A DNA stretch of 64,000 bases, from NCBI GenBank assembly GCA_017448965.1, contig JAFSKK010000049.1, forward strand, positions 1 through 64,000, given 5' to 3'. This document shows, piece by piece, positions 17,480-25,150 of the stretch (the first letter of the stretch is position 1; every line of letters starts with the position of its first letter). Under the pieces are notes generated by a model. That model made no database searches, was not told where the DNA came from, and saw only the letters and a list, made by a program, of their open reading frames with translations. Both the position numbers and the translations under genes were made by a program. This DNA comes from Bacteroidaceae bacterium (GTDB lineage: Bacteria; Bacteroidota; Bacteroidia; Bacteroidales; Bacteroidaceae).

Positions 17480-20400
17480 TTACTTGATAGCCTGACCAGC
17501 CACGTTGTACTTCTTACCGTTCTTGTAGATCACTACGCTACCGTTCTCGATGAACTTGCCGAACTTCTTAGCACCAGCCTTCACGTCGTCGATGCCAACC
17601 AATTCTTCTACTCCACCTTCGTCCTCGGTAGCTTCGTATATGCTCTCAGTGCCGAAGTACTGGAGGTTGAAGTTGTCGCACATGAACCAGCGGAATGGCA
17701 TTGTGCCCTTTGTCTGGAAGCCGATTGTAATAGTTTCGCCTTCTTCAACCTTGAAGATAACAGAGTATTCACCTGCATCAGTTGCGCTACCGATGTTAGG
17801 TTCAACAGGTGTAGAAGCAACTCCATTCTTAGTGGTAGCGTAGAGGTATGCACGACCTTCAGCAGCTGTGCTTTGGCCAGTCTCATCGTCGAAGCCTTCC
17901 CAGAGGTCAACGTCACTCTGTACGTCGTTAGAAGCATTGGCTGCCAGTGCAGAAAGACAATATGTTCCTGCTGGGAGACCTGTGATTTCCTGACCACACC
18001 AGAATTCGAGGTCAGCACCTACAGTACCAGACCATGCCTCGAGAGAGCGGCCGTCGATACCACCACTGCCCTTCACAGGACCGTTGCCCTTAGCCTTCCA
18101 GAAGTCCCAACCTGGCATTACATCGTTTGGCTTCTCAGTGTCAGCCTCTTCGAAGTTCCAGTTCTTGATGAAGATTTCTGTGCAATCTACAGGTTCGTCG
18201 TCAGTAGCAGATGACATTTCAGCAATCTTAGCAGCCTTCTCGAGTTCAGCAATCTTAGCGTTGATGGCTTCGGTAGCAGCCTTCACTTCCTCGGTGAGAG
18301 CCTTGAGGTCTTCTGTGGAGAGAGACTGCCATGCATCCATCTTAGGACTGAGCACCTGGTCATAGTTAGTGTATTCATTAGTTCTGTCACCACCATCGTA
18401 TTCAACAAGTGTTTCTGCTGCAGCGTCCACATCGGCCTTGGCTGCAATAAATGCGTCGCCTGCTGCTACATTCTCAGTGCCTTCTGCGATAGCGTCAATC
18501 ACATTCTGAAGAGCCTTCCAGAGGTTATCAGCAGAAGTGTTGGCATCGTTCATGCCCTTTGTATTCTTCAGAAGTTCAGCAGTAGTAGTCTTGTAGCTTG
18601 TTGTGAGGCTTCCCTCCTTCTCAGTTACAAGTTCATTGAGTTCAATCCACTTGTCAGCAAGCACTGAAGAGATAGCCTCTGGGTTCTTGCCCATGAAAGT
18701 GAGTTTGAAGCCTGAGAAGATGAACCACTCGTTCGTGACTTTCTTACCGTGACTGGTAACACCAATCTTCATGTCTTCACCGTCACCTACGAGACCGTAA
18801 GTGGCAACCTTGTAGCGACCATCGTCGAAGTGCATAGCAGCACTGTACATGTTGTTAGGACAGTAAGCACCGTATGGATTGAGAACAGTTTCACCATCTT
18901 CAGCATAAATTGGAGAAGTGACAAGATTGTCGTAGCCACCGTCGTAGTTGCTACCAGACCAACGAGATTTGTCAGAAGGTGTAGTGAGCCAAACGTTTCC
19001 GCCATCCTGTATGTTAGATTTCTCCTCATCTGCGATGATAAGAGGATCGGTAATGACATGTGGGATGCGAGTTTCGAACTTGTTCATAAAGAGGTAGTAG
19101 TTGATATTTTCAGCACTTGCTTCGATAGAACCAGGACGATCGTATGCTTGTGTTTCAATCTTGTAGAGACCTGCAGGTGCACCCTTCACAATCTGGTAGA
19201 AGGTAGCAGCTTGATCGTAAACCTCGCAGCACATGAGTTGTCTCAGACCACCGAGGTTGATACCGGAGTTGGTCTCATTGACCCATCCATCCAATGTGTA
19301 GGTTCCCACAGACCATGTGCCAGTTTCTGGATTATACTGAGAAGTTTTAGAACCGAAGTCTGCGTTCGTGAGCAGCCCAGTCATGTCGTCACCTTCCTTG
19401 GCACTGTTTGCAATCACATTTGACCAGATACCATCAACAGTGGCGATATAGGTGTTAACATCTTCTGCAGTAGCGAATGGATACTTCAAAGCTGGGTCAT
19501 CGTTATACTGGCTGACGATAGAACCGATACTTGGTACAGGATAGCCTTCCAGTCCAGCATCTTCATCTTCGGTCTGGAGGAAGTCGCCGAAGTCATCAAT
19601 CAGGTCACCACTCATACCATTTGTTGTGGCAGTCTGATAGTTGTTGAACCAAACATCGTACTTGGCATAGAGAGTTTCGTGTGCCTTCACGTTGGCTTCG
19701 AGAGCAGCCTTGGCCTCGTCTGTAGCAGCGGCAGCAGTCTTGATGTCCTCTACAGCAGCAGCGTCGAATGCGTCAACAGCATCGTTGTAAGCCTTAATAA
19801 CGCCTGGGTTAGCAGCCACTGTTTCTGGATCAACCTTCTCGAAGTTGTAGATAGCCTTAGCAAGCTTAACAGCGTTAGCCTCTACGTCCTTGTTGCCGTA
19901 GTATTTCAAAGAAACGTTCTTGAATGCCAACCAGTTGAAGTTAGGTTGAGTGAACTCGAAACCGAATTCGATGTCACCAGCCTCTTTCACGATGGCGATG
20001 ATGTTGAAGTAGTGAGGATTCCAAAGGAGGAACTTCGTGTCGTTGATCTTAGTGATAGGAGTCTCAGCCTGCATGTCGATGCGAGTCTCACCGAAGAACA
20101 TTTCTGCGCCCTTGAACTCATCGATAGCACCAGACTCGCTGTAGAGACGTGCGTCGATAGTGAGTTTGTAAAGACCAGGAGATGCATTTTCGAGAGTCTG
20201 AGTAATCTTCATGTCAGAGAGGAGGCCACCGCCTGATGTCCAAGTCTCACGGAATGGATTGGTCATGTCGGTACCATCACCAGGTGCCTCGCCAGACCAT
20301 GTGTTCCAAGTCTCTGTACCAACTTCTCCAGTGCCTGTGAAGGTACGTACCCATGGACGATAAGTAGACTGATTAGAACCGATAGACTCGCTGAGGTCGA

Positions 20401-21181
20401 ATGGCTCATCGAATGTAGCCAAAGTGGCGAGGTAGTCGTTGATGATGTCAGCCACCTGTGCCTGAGCTGCAGCGAGTTCTTCTACTGTAGATGCTGTGTT
20501 GTTGTAAACACCCTCGGGAGCAGAGAAGTTCAACTCTGGGTACTTCTCCTTGGCTGCATCAAGAGTCTCCTTCAGCACGAAAGCTGCGTTGAAAACTGCC
20601 ACGTCAGCAACCTTTGCATCGAAAGTTTCAGTTGGAATGAACACCCATTGGCTAGCCTGTGTGCCAGTGAGTTTGCCAGCAGCGTCGGTAGCGCCGAGCA
20701 TGAAACAACGAGTGTTGCCTGCCACACCGTCCACGAGACCAGAAATACCGAAAGTGCTTCCTGATACGTGACCATTGCTTATGGTGTACACGTTGCTGCC
20801 TTCAGCCTTGCTCAATTTCCACTCTTCAGTGCCTGGATAGCTGTCGCTGTTGAGCGTACCGTCAATCCACATGCCGTCCCATGAGTTACAAGACATGTAG
20901 CGCCAGCCCATGTTGTCGCGCTGTGCGTACACACTGATTCGGTAGGCCGATTCTGCTGCCTCTTCAATGATCACCGTGTCAGCGGCAGTCGTTGAGATAG
21001 AAGCACGGGTCTGCCAGTCGTTGGCTCCTGCGAGGAAGCCACCAGCCTCAAGGTTGTAAAGGAAGTATTTTTCGCCAACAACCACCTCTTCACCATCAGC
21101 TGCGGTGATAGGAGAAGTCCATTGCGCGAAAGATGCCACGCTTACCAACAAAGAAGCTAAGAAAAGTAATCCTTTCTTCAT
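17480..21181 (-). CDS. Large secreted modular protein, probable T9SS cargo
   Basis: 1233 residues; family not firmly recognised. The signal peptide (MKKGLLFLASLLVSVASFAQ) is followed by an N-terminal domain (about 21-170). Three similar modules are marked by ASPGLYKLTIDA (about 333), APAGLYKIETQA (about 668) and LPAGTYCLSALA (about 1068). They look like carbohydrate-binding-type jelly rolls, separated by helical Ala/Glu-rich linkers resembling FIVAR segments. The C-terminus (KFIENGSVVIYKNGKKYNVA) looks like the sorting tail seen on many Prevotella secreted proteins. A surface glycan-binding role is inferred. Its transcript probably starts upstream of the small gene at 21224-21340. Confidence 0.75.
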   Translation of the reverse strand: MKKGLLFLASLLVSVASFAQWTSPITAADGEEVVVGEKYFLYNLEAGGFLAGANDWQTRASISTTAADTVIIEEAAESAYRISVYAQRDNMGWRYMSCNSWDGMWIDGTLNSDSYPGTEEWKLSKAEGSNVYTISNGHVSGSTFGISGLVDGVAGNTRCFMLGATDAAGKLTGTQASQWVFIPTETFDAKVADVAVFNAAFVLKETLDAAKEKYPELNFSAPEGVYNNTASTVEELAAAQAQVADIINDYLATLATFDEPFDLSESIGSNQSTYRPWVRTFTGTGEVGTETWNTWSGEAPGDGTDMTNPFRETWTSGGGLLSDMKITQTLENASPGLYKLTIDARLYSESGAIDEFKGAEMFFGETRIDMQAETPITKINDTKFLLWNPHYFNIIAIVKEAGDIEFGFEFTQPNFNWLAFKNVSLKYYGNKDVEANAVKLAKAIYNFEKVDPETVAANPGVIKAYNDAVDAFDAAAVEDIKTAAAATDEAKAALEANVKAHETLYAKYDVWFNNYQTATTNGMSGDLIDDFGDFLQTEDEDAGLEGYPVPSIGSIVSQYNDDPALKYPFATAEDVNTYIATVDGIWSNVIANSAKEGDDMTGLLTNADFGSKTSQYNPETGTWSVGTYTLDGWVNETNSGINLGGLRQLMCCEVYDQAATFYQIVKGAPAGLYKIETQAYDRPGSIEASAENINYYLFMNKFETRIPHVITDPLIIADEEKSNIQDGGNVWLTTPSDKSRWSGSNYDGGYDNLVTSPIYAEDGETVLNPYGAYCPNNMYSAAMHFDDGRYKVATYGLVGDGEDMKIGVTSHGKKVTNEWFIFSGFKLTFMGKNPEAISSVLADKWIELNELVTEKEGSLTTSYKTTTAELLKNTKGMNDANTSADNLWKALQNVIDAIAEGTENVAAGDAFIAAKADVDAAAETLVEYDGGDRTNEYTNYDQVLSPKMDAWQSLSTEDLKALTEEVKAATEAINAKIAELEKAAKIAEMSSATDDEPVDCTEIFIKNWNFEEADTEKPNDVMPGWDFWKAKGNGPVKGSGGIDGRSLEAWSGTVGADLEFWCGQEITGLPAGTYCLSALAANASNDVQSDVDLWEGFDDETGQSTAAEGRAYLYATTKNGVASTPVEPNIGSATDAGEYSVIFKVEEGETITIGFQTKGTMPFRWFMCDNFNLQYFGTESIYEATEDEGGVEELVGIDDVKAGAKKFGKFIENGSVVIYKNGKKYNVAGQAIK

Positions 21182-21223
21182 AATGAGTTAGTAATTAAAG
21201 ATTAGTTAAACAATAAAGTTAAT

Positions 21224-21340
21224 TTATAAAGTTGTTTTTGGTTTCTTGTTGTAGTAGTCAATGGTGAGGCCAACAACCAAGTACATCACCATGCATGCCA
21301 TAATGACGAGTATTGGTATTGCTCCTGGATAAATATACAT
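21224..21340 (-). CDS. Small single-pass membrane protein, 38 residues
   Basis: An ATG at 21340 opens a 38-codon frame ending TAA at 21224: MYIYPGAIPILVIMACMVMY, then LVVGLTIDYYNKKPKTTL. The central ~22 residues form a hydrophobic helix with a positively charged C-terminal end, as in small membrane proteins. It lies 42 bases upstream of the 1233-residue gene on the same strand, and 71 bases downstream of a full TTTG-N20-TAAATTTG promoter. Family not recognised. Promoter, start codon and membrane helix argue that it is real. A regulatory or leader role for the downstream gene is only a guess. Confidence 0.6.
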   Translation of the reverse strand: MYIYPGAIPILVIMACMVMYLVVGLTIDYYNKKPKTTL

Positions 21341-21410
21341 AGGCGTTTCTTTTTTTTATCTGTTTAGTTTCTCTTGCCCTTTTATATAGCGGTTTTGTAG
21401 TTTTCGACCA

Positions 21411-21442
21411 CAAATTTAGGGAAGTGTAACATCATGACCAAA
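21411..21442 (-). promoter_or_regulatory. Complete Bacteroidetes promoter for the small gene and the 1233-residue protein
   Basis: On the minus strand, TTTG (21439-21442), a 20-base spacer and TAAATTTG (21411-21418). Both elements and the spacing match the housekeeping sigma consensus of Bacteroidetes. Confidence 0.8.
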
Positions 21443-21629
21443 TTTTTTAACATAAAAATGAAGGAAAGGACAAAAAAAGTGGGGAATGGGGAGGCGCGAA
21501 GGGGTGAAAATGGAAACGGGCTTACCAATTAATTGATAACGCCGTTCTTAATTAATAGGCACTGGGCTTTTCAATTATATGGTAACGGCGTTGCTGTTTT
21601 CGGCTGATTTGAAGGCTTGAATTGTTGAT

Positions 21630-21930
21630 GCTCCTTCGCCTCTTGATGAGGCTCGGGAAAACGATAATTGGCTCCGCCGAGCTAAAGGTTACCAATTCAA
21701 CTTTCGGAAGTTACCGGTTCTTTGCGAGCAAAGCGCTACGCGATGGCGCTCAGGAGTTATAGGAGTTATAGGAGTTAAAGCCTATACTCTGTCAACTGTG
21801 GAGAGGAGTTCTCACGCCAGCATTACATTCGGCTTTAACTCCTCTAACTCCTTTAACTTCTTTAACTCCAAGAAAGTGGAGCTTGCGAAACTTAAATTAA
21901 CGATCATTTGATCCGATAATTATTTTTTCA
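21630..21930. repeat. Intergenic repeat, copy B, interrupted by a 198-bp block
   Basis: 21630-21696 matches copy A at 16144-16210 over 67 nt, and 21895-21930 matches 16211-16246 over 36 nt. In copy A these are adjacent; here a 198-base block (21697-21894) separates them exactly at the junction. The small hairpins of the 67-nt part are kept although the loop sequence differs. Confidence 0.85.
21752..21869. repeat. Inverted pair of 9-bp tandem arrays within the 198-bp block
   Basis: Left arm: AGGAGTTAT, AGGAGTTAT, AGGAGTTAA at 21752, 21761 and 21770. Right arm: TTTAACTCC, TCTAACTCC, TTTAACTTC, TTTAACTCC at 21834, 21843, 21852 and 21861. The arms are reverse complements, so the block can fold into a long hairpin with about a 55-base loop. 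Confidence 0.9.
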
Positions 21931-21969
21931 TGAGTTCGGTATAAGAACATGTGAAGGCCAATGCTTTTA

Positions 21970-22118
21970 TCGCCTTCGGCGGACGAAAGAAAAACAGATA
22001 AAAACAAGAAAAAACAAATAAAAATAGGTCTTTCTTGTCTTATCTTTGTGTGACGAAGAATATATTTTTTCTATTTTTATTTGTTTTTCTCTATTTTTTC
22101 TTCGTCCGCCGAAGGCGA
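21970..22118. repeat. 149-bp inverted repeat element between the small gene and sulP
   Basis: The outer 18 bp are perfect (TCGCCTTCGGCGGACGAA at 21970-21987, inverse at 22101-22118), and an inner 15-bp match AACAAATAAAAATAG lies at both arm ends. The arms are A/T-rich in between. The core contains TATCTTTG (22041-22048), a possible plus-strand -7 element, but no coding frame follows. Upstream, TGAGTTCGGTATAA (21931-21944) resembles the TIR of the element at 50.03 kb. No gene is seen from 21443 to 22197. Confidence 0.8.
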
Positions 22119-22197
22119 AAACAACTCGCGAAAGTTAATTTTTTTTTTCAACAAAGATGTATAAGATACAAAAGATATCTTTGTGGGTATGTCCTTG

Positions 22198-23877
22198 TTA
22201 TTCGCGGGCACGTTCCAGTGCCACGTTGATGTTCGGGCAGATGTTGTCTTCGCCGACGAGTTCGTTGAAGCCGTTCTTGGTGAGCACACCGCGCACGTAG
22301 TCGTTCACGCCGGAGAGGATGACCTTGATGCCTTCCTTCTTCGACATCTCGATGAGGTTGGTGAGGTTGTGCATGCCGGTGGAGTCGATGAAGGGCACGC
22401 GGCGCATGCGGATGATGCGCACTTTGGGACGTTTCTTCATGCGTACCATCACTTCCTCGAACTTGTTGGCGATACCGAAGAAGTAGGGGCCGTTGATTTC
22501 GTACACCTCCACGTGCTCGGGGATGGTGAGATGCTCGATGTTGGGGTTCTCGGCCAGGTCGGTCTCGTTGGTCGGGTCGATGTCGTCGGCATCGGTGAGC
22601 ACGCTGACCTGTGTGGTCTCTGCCATTCGACGCATGCAGAGCAGGCAGGCGAGCATGAGACCTACCTCGATTGCGATGGTGAGGTCGAAGATGACGGTGA
22701 GACCGAAGGTGAGCCAGAGGACGAAAATGTCGCTCTTGGGGTTGTGCATCATCTCGCGGATGGTGCGCCAGCCGCTCATGTTGTAGCTGACCACTACGAG
22801 CACACCTGCCAAGCAAGCCATTGGGATATATTTGGCGTATGGCATCAGGAAAAAGTAAATCAAGAGCAGCACAACAGCATGGATGATGCCGGCAATGGGG
22901 GTCTTGCCGCCGTTGTTGATGTTGGTCATCGTGCGGGCAATGGCACCTGTGGCAGGGATACCGCCGAAGATGGGGCTGAGCACGTTGGCAACGCCCTGTC
23001 CGATGAGTTCCTGATTGGAGTCGTGCTTATGGCCGATGATACCGTCGGCAACGGTGGCGGAGAGGAGACTCTCGATGGCACCCAGCACCGCGATGGTGAT
23101 GGCTGGGGAGAGGAGTCCCTTGATGTTGTCCCAGTTGAGCACGGGGATGTCGGCTTCGGGCACGGAGGGGTTGATCTCGAAGCGGTCGCCGATGGTGTCA
23201 ACATGGATGCCGAAGTAGTTGGTCATGATGATGCCTGCGACCGTCATCACGATGATGGCAACAAGTGAACCTGGCACCTTCTTGCTGAGCAAGGGGGTGC
23301 AGGCGATGATGACGACGGAGAGGATGCCGACACAAGCAGTGGCAAGGTCAACGGTGGAGAAGTTCTGTATGTAGCAGATCCATTTCTCGATGAAATCGGC
23401 TGGTACAGCACCCTCGATGTGGAGACCCAGCAGGTCCTTCACCTGGGTGGAGAAGATGGTCAGGGCGATACCGCTGGTGAAACCGACAATGATGGGGTAG
23501 GGAATGTAGCGGATGATAGTGCCCAACCGCAAGACGCCGAGAAGAATGAGGAAGAGACCTGCCATCACGGTGGCGATGGCCAAGCCTGTGAGTCCATACT
23601 GCTGGATGATGCCGTAGATGATGATGATGAAGGCACCTGTGGGCCCCCCGATCTGTACACGGCTACCACCAAATGCGCTGATGGCGAAACCGGCGATGAT
23701 GGCGGTGAGGATACCTTTCTCGGGCGACACGCCTGAGGCGATACCGAAGGCGATGGCGAGTGGGAGGGCGACAATGCCCACGATGATGCCGGCCATGAGG
23801 TCGGCCGTGAACTTCTGTTTGTTGTAGTTCTTGAGCGTATGGAACAGCTCAGGTTTCGAAGGACGAATTTTCTTCAT
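22198..23877 (-). CDS. SulP family anion transporter with STAS domain
   Basis: 559 residues. A membrane transporter of the SLC26/SulP family for sulfate, bicarbonate or other anions. The SulP opening DLMAGIIVGIVALPLAIAFG is followed by multiple membrane helices to about residue 420 and a cytoplasmic STAS domain (about 435-559) containing IDSTGMHNL. In STAS domains, this segment carries the conserved site phosphorylated in anti-sigma antagonists. The substrate cannot be told from sequence; bicarbonate and sulfate are both possible. The ATG at 23877 is preferred to a TTG eleven codons upstream that lies in repeat DNA. Confidence 0.93.
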   Translation of the reverse strand: MKKIRPSKPELFHTLKNYNKQKFTADLMAGIIVGIVALPLAIAFGIASGVSPEKGILTAIIAGFAISAFGGSRVQIGGPTGAFIIIIYGIIQQYGLTGLAIATVMAGLFLILLGVLRLGTIIRYIPYPIIVGFTSGIALTIFSTQVKDLLGLHIEGAVPADFIEKWICYIQNFSTVDLATACVGILSVVIIACTPLLSKKVPGSLVAIIVMTVAGIIMTNYFGIHVDTIGDRFEINPSVPEADIPVLNWDNIKGLLSPAITIAVLGAIESLLSATVADGIIGHKHDSNQELIGQGVANVLSPIFGGIPATGAIARTMTNINNGGKTPIAGIIHAVVLLLIYFFLMPYAKYIPMACLAGVLVVVSYNMSGWRTIREMMHNPKSDIFVLWLTFGLTVIFDLTIAIEVGLMLACLLCMRRMAETTQVSVLTDADDIDPTNETDLAENPNIEHLTIPEHVEVYEINGPYFFGIANKFEEVMVRMKKRPKVRIIRMRRVPFIDSTGMHNLTNLIEMSKKEGIKVILSGVNDYVRGVLTKNGFNELVGEDNICPNINVALERARE

Positions 23878-23905
23878 TGGAACTTGAAAACGATTATTTG
23901 TTTTA

Positions 23906-24192
23906 AACAACGAATTTCACGAATTAAACGAATTTAACTCTCGCAGGTATGAAATAAAACCACAGATTTCTCAGATTACACGGATTTACTGAAGAATTTT
24001 GATTGATTACACAGATGAGTTCAAAAGCCCGACTGGGCTTTTGTCTGTGAAATTCTGAAAAAATCTGAGTAATAGCCAATAACATACGACAAAAAATCTG
24101 TGAAATCTGTGTAATCTGTGGTGGAAAAGAACTTGCGAACCTTTAGCGACGAAGTCAAACTTGAAGTAGTTTAATTCGTGAAATTCGTTGTT
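23906..24192. repeat. Concentric hairpin element with identical 24-bp outer arms
   Basis: The outer arms 23906-23929 and 24169-24192 are exact reverse complements (starting AACAACGAATTTCACGAATT). A second inverted pair lies inside: the left CCACAGATTTCTCAGATTAC region from 23960, and the right AATCTGTG units at 24095, 24104 and 24113 (9-bp period). The centre is a hairpin AAAAGCCC-gact-GGGCTTTT at 24023-24042 flanked by CACAGA/TCTGTG. The outer arms also have a 9-bp period (CGAA at 23911, 23920, 23929). No gene is present from 23878 to 24246. Confidence 0.92.
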
Positions 24193-24246
24193 TTCTTTTT
24201 CCCATTTGAGTTTGTTTAATTTACCCGCAAGGCGATGTTTTCTCTT

Positions 24247-25050
24247 CTATTTGAGTGTGATGGCTCGAATGACGAACCAGATGTGTTGCAAGATGGTGGG
24301 GAGGAGTCCGTAGTGCTTGGCCATGATGCGGAAGCGCTCGCGGAGGGAGGCTTTATGGTTGGCGGTGGTCATGCCTTCGCTGAGGTAGTCGGCGATGGGT
24401 TCCTTTATATATATATTGTGTAGGCCGCGTCGGTCGGCTTCTTGCAGGCAGCGGATGCACCAGTCGAAGTCGGCGGAGAAGCGGTAGGTGGTGTCGTAGG
24501 GGAGGGCGACGGAGCGGTGGATGTAGAAGGCCTGGTGGCAGACGAGCATGCCTTGGCGGAAAGAACGCCAGGTGAGGTGCTCGGGTGGGGTGAGTCGCCG
24601 GTTGCGGAGGAAGGTGCCGTCGGGAGCGACGATATGGGTGTCGCCGTAGAGGACGGCGGGGAGCCCCCCTCCTGTCCCCCCAAGGGGGGAAGAGTTGCCA
24701 TCCGGACGGGTCATCCCCCTCTGGGGGGACAGGAGGGGGGCTGCAATATGTGCCAGTGTGTCGTTGCTGTGGAGGGTGTCGCCTGCGTTGAGGAAGCAGA
24801 GATAGTCGCCCGTGGCGAGGCAAAGCCCCTTGTTCATGGCGTCGTAGAGGCCTTGGTCGGGTTCGGAGAGGAGGGAAAGCTTCTTGGAGGAAGCTTGGTA
24901 TTGTTGGACGATTTCCACCGTGCGGTCGGTGGAGGCACCGTCGATGATGAGGTGCTCCACGTGGGGATAGGTCTGCTGGGCCACACTGGCGAGGGTGCGG
25001 GCGATGGTGGCTTCAGCGTTGTAAGTGACGGTGATGATGGAAAACTTCAT
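24247..25050 (-). CDS. GT2 family glycosyltransferase
   Basis: 267 residues, GT-A fold. The start MKFSIITVTYNAEATIARTL, the nucleotide-binding segment HLIIDGASTDRTVEIV and the divalent-metal motif region LCFLNAGDTL are typical of WcaA-like GT2 enzymes acting on surface polysaccharides. Residues of about 103-130 (SPQRGMTRPDGNSSPLGG) do not belong to the fold and are encoded by a palindromic element (24662-24742). The C-terminal part (FSADFDWCIRCLQEADRRG) is conserved and in frame, so the enzyme may still work. Separated from the upstream GT4 gene by a CCTAGG array. Donor and acceptor unknown. Confidence 0.9.
   Translation of the reverse strand: MKFSIITVTYNAEATIARTLASVAQQTYPHVEHLIIDGASTDRTVEIVQQYQASSKKLSLLSEPDQGLYDAMNKGLCLATGDYLCFLNAGDTLHSNDTLAHIAAPLLSPQRGMTRPDGNSSPLGGTGGGLPAVLYGDTHIVAPDGTFLRNRRLTPPEHLTWRSFRQGMLVCHQAFYIHRSVALPYDTTYRFSADFDWCIRCLQEADRRGLHNIYIKEPIADYLSEGMTTANHKASLRERFRIMAKHYGLLPTILQHIWFVIRAITLK
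24662..24742 (-). repeat. In-frame palindromic element inside the GT2 gene
   Basis: Perfect 20-bp inverted repeat: AGCCCCCCTCCTGTCCCCCC (24662-24681) and its inverse (24723-24742). The loop contains TTGCCATCCGG (24695-24705). It encodes a peptide nearly identical to the one inserted in murF-alr and is 81 bp (27 codons) long, so the frame is preserved. Confidence 0.92.
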
Positions 25051-25051
25051 T

Positions 25052-25150
25052 TTTTAGGGTTTTTAGGAAATCCTAGGCATTCCTAGGAATTCCTAGGTGA
25101 ACCTAGGTGAGCCTAGGACTGCCTAGGAATGCTTAGGACTGCCTAGGACT
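25052..25150. repeat. CCTAGG array with exact 10-bp period
   Basis: CCTAGG occurs at 25072, 25082, 25092, 25102, 25112, 25122 and 25142, with CTTAGG at 25132. Degenerate units extend left to about 25052. Each unit is a hexamer palindrome plus four variable bases. It fills the gap between two same-strand glycosyltransferase genes, and the stop codon of the upstream one (25143-25145) lies inside the last unit. Confidence 0.95.

Noticed and set aside
22140..22197. ACAAAGATGT/ATATCTTTGT hairpin as sulP terminator
   Set aside because: On the sulP strand the hairpin is followed by A, not T, so it is not a rho-independent terminator.
22148..22816. Arg/His-rich minus-strand frame across the sulP 3' end
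   Set aside because: Same-strand out-of-frame shadow of sulP; extreme Arg/His content.
23877..23910. TTG start extending SulP by eleven residues
   Set aside because: The extension falls in the concentric repeat and adds no conserved residues; the ATG at 23877 is better.
24023..24042. Central AAAAGCCC/GGGCTTTT hairpin as a terminator for a plus-strand gene
   Set aside because: No plus-strand gene ends nearby; it is the core of the concentric element.
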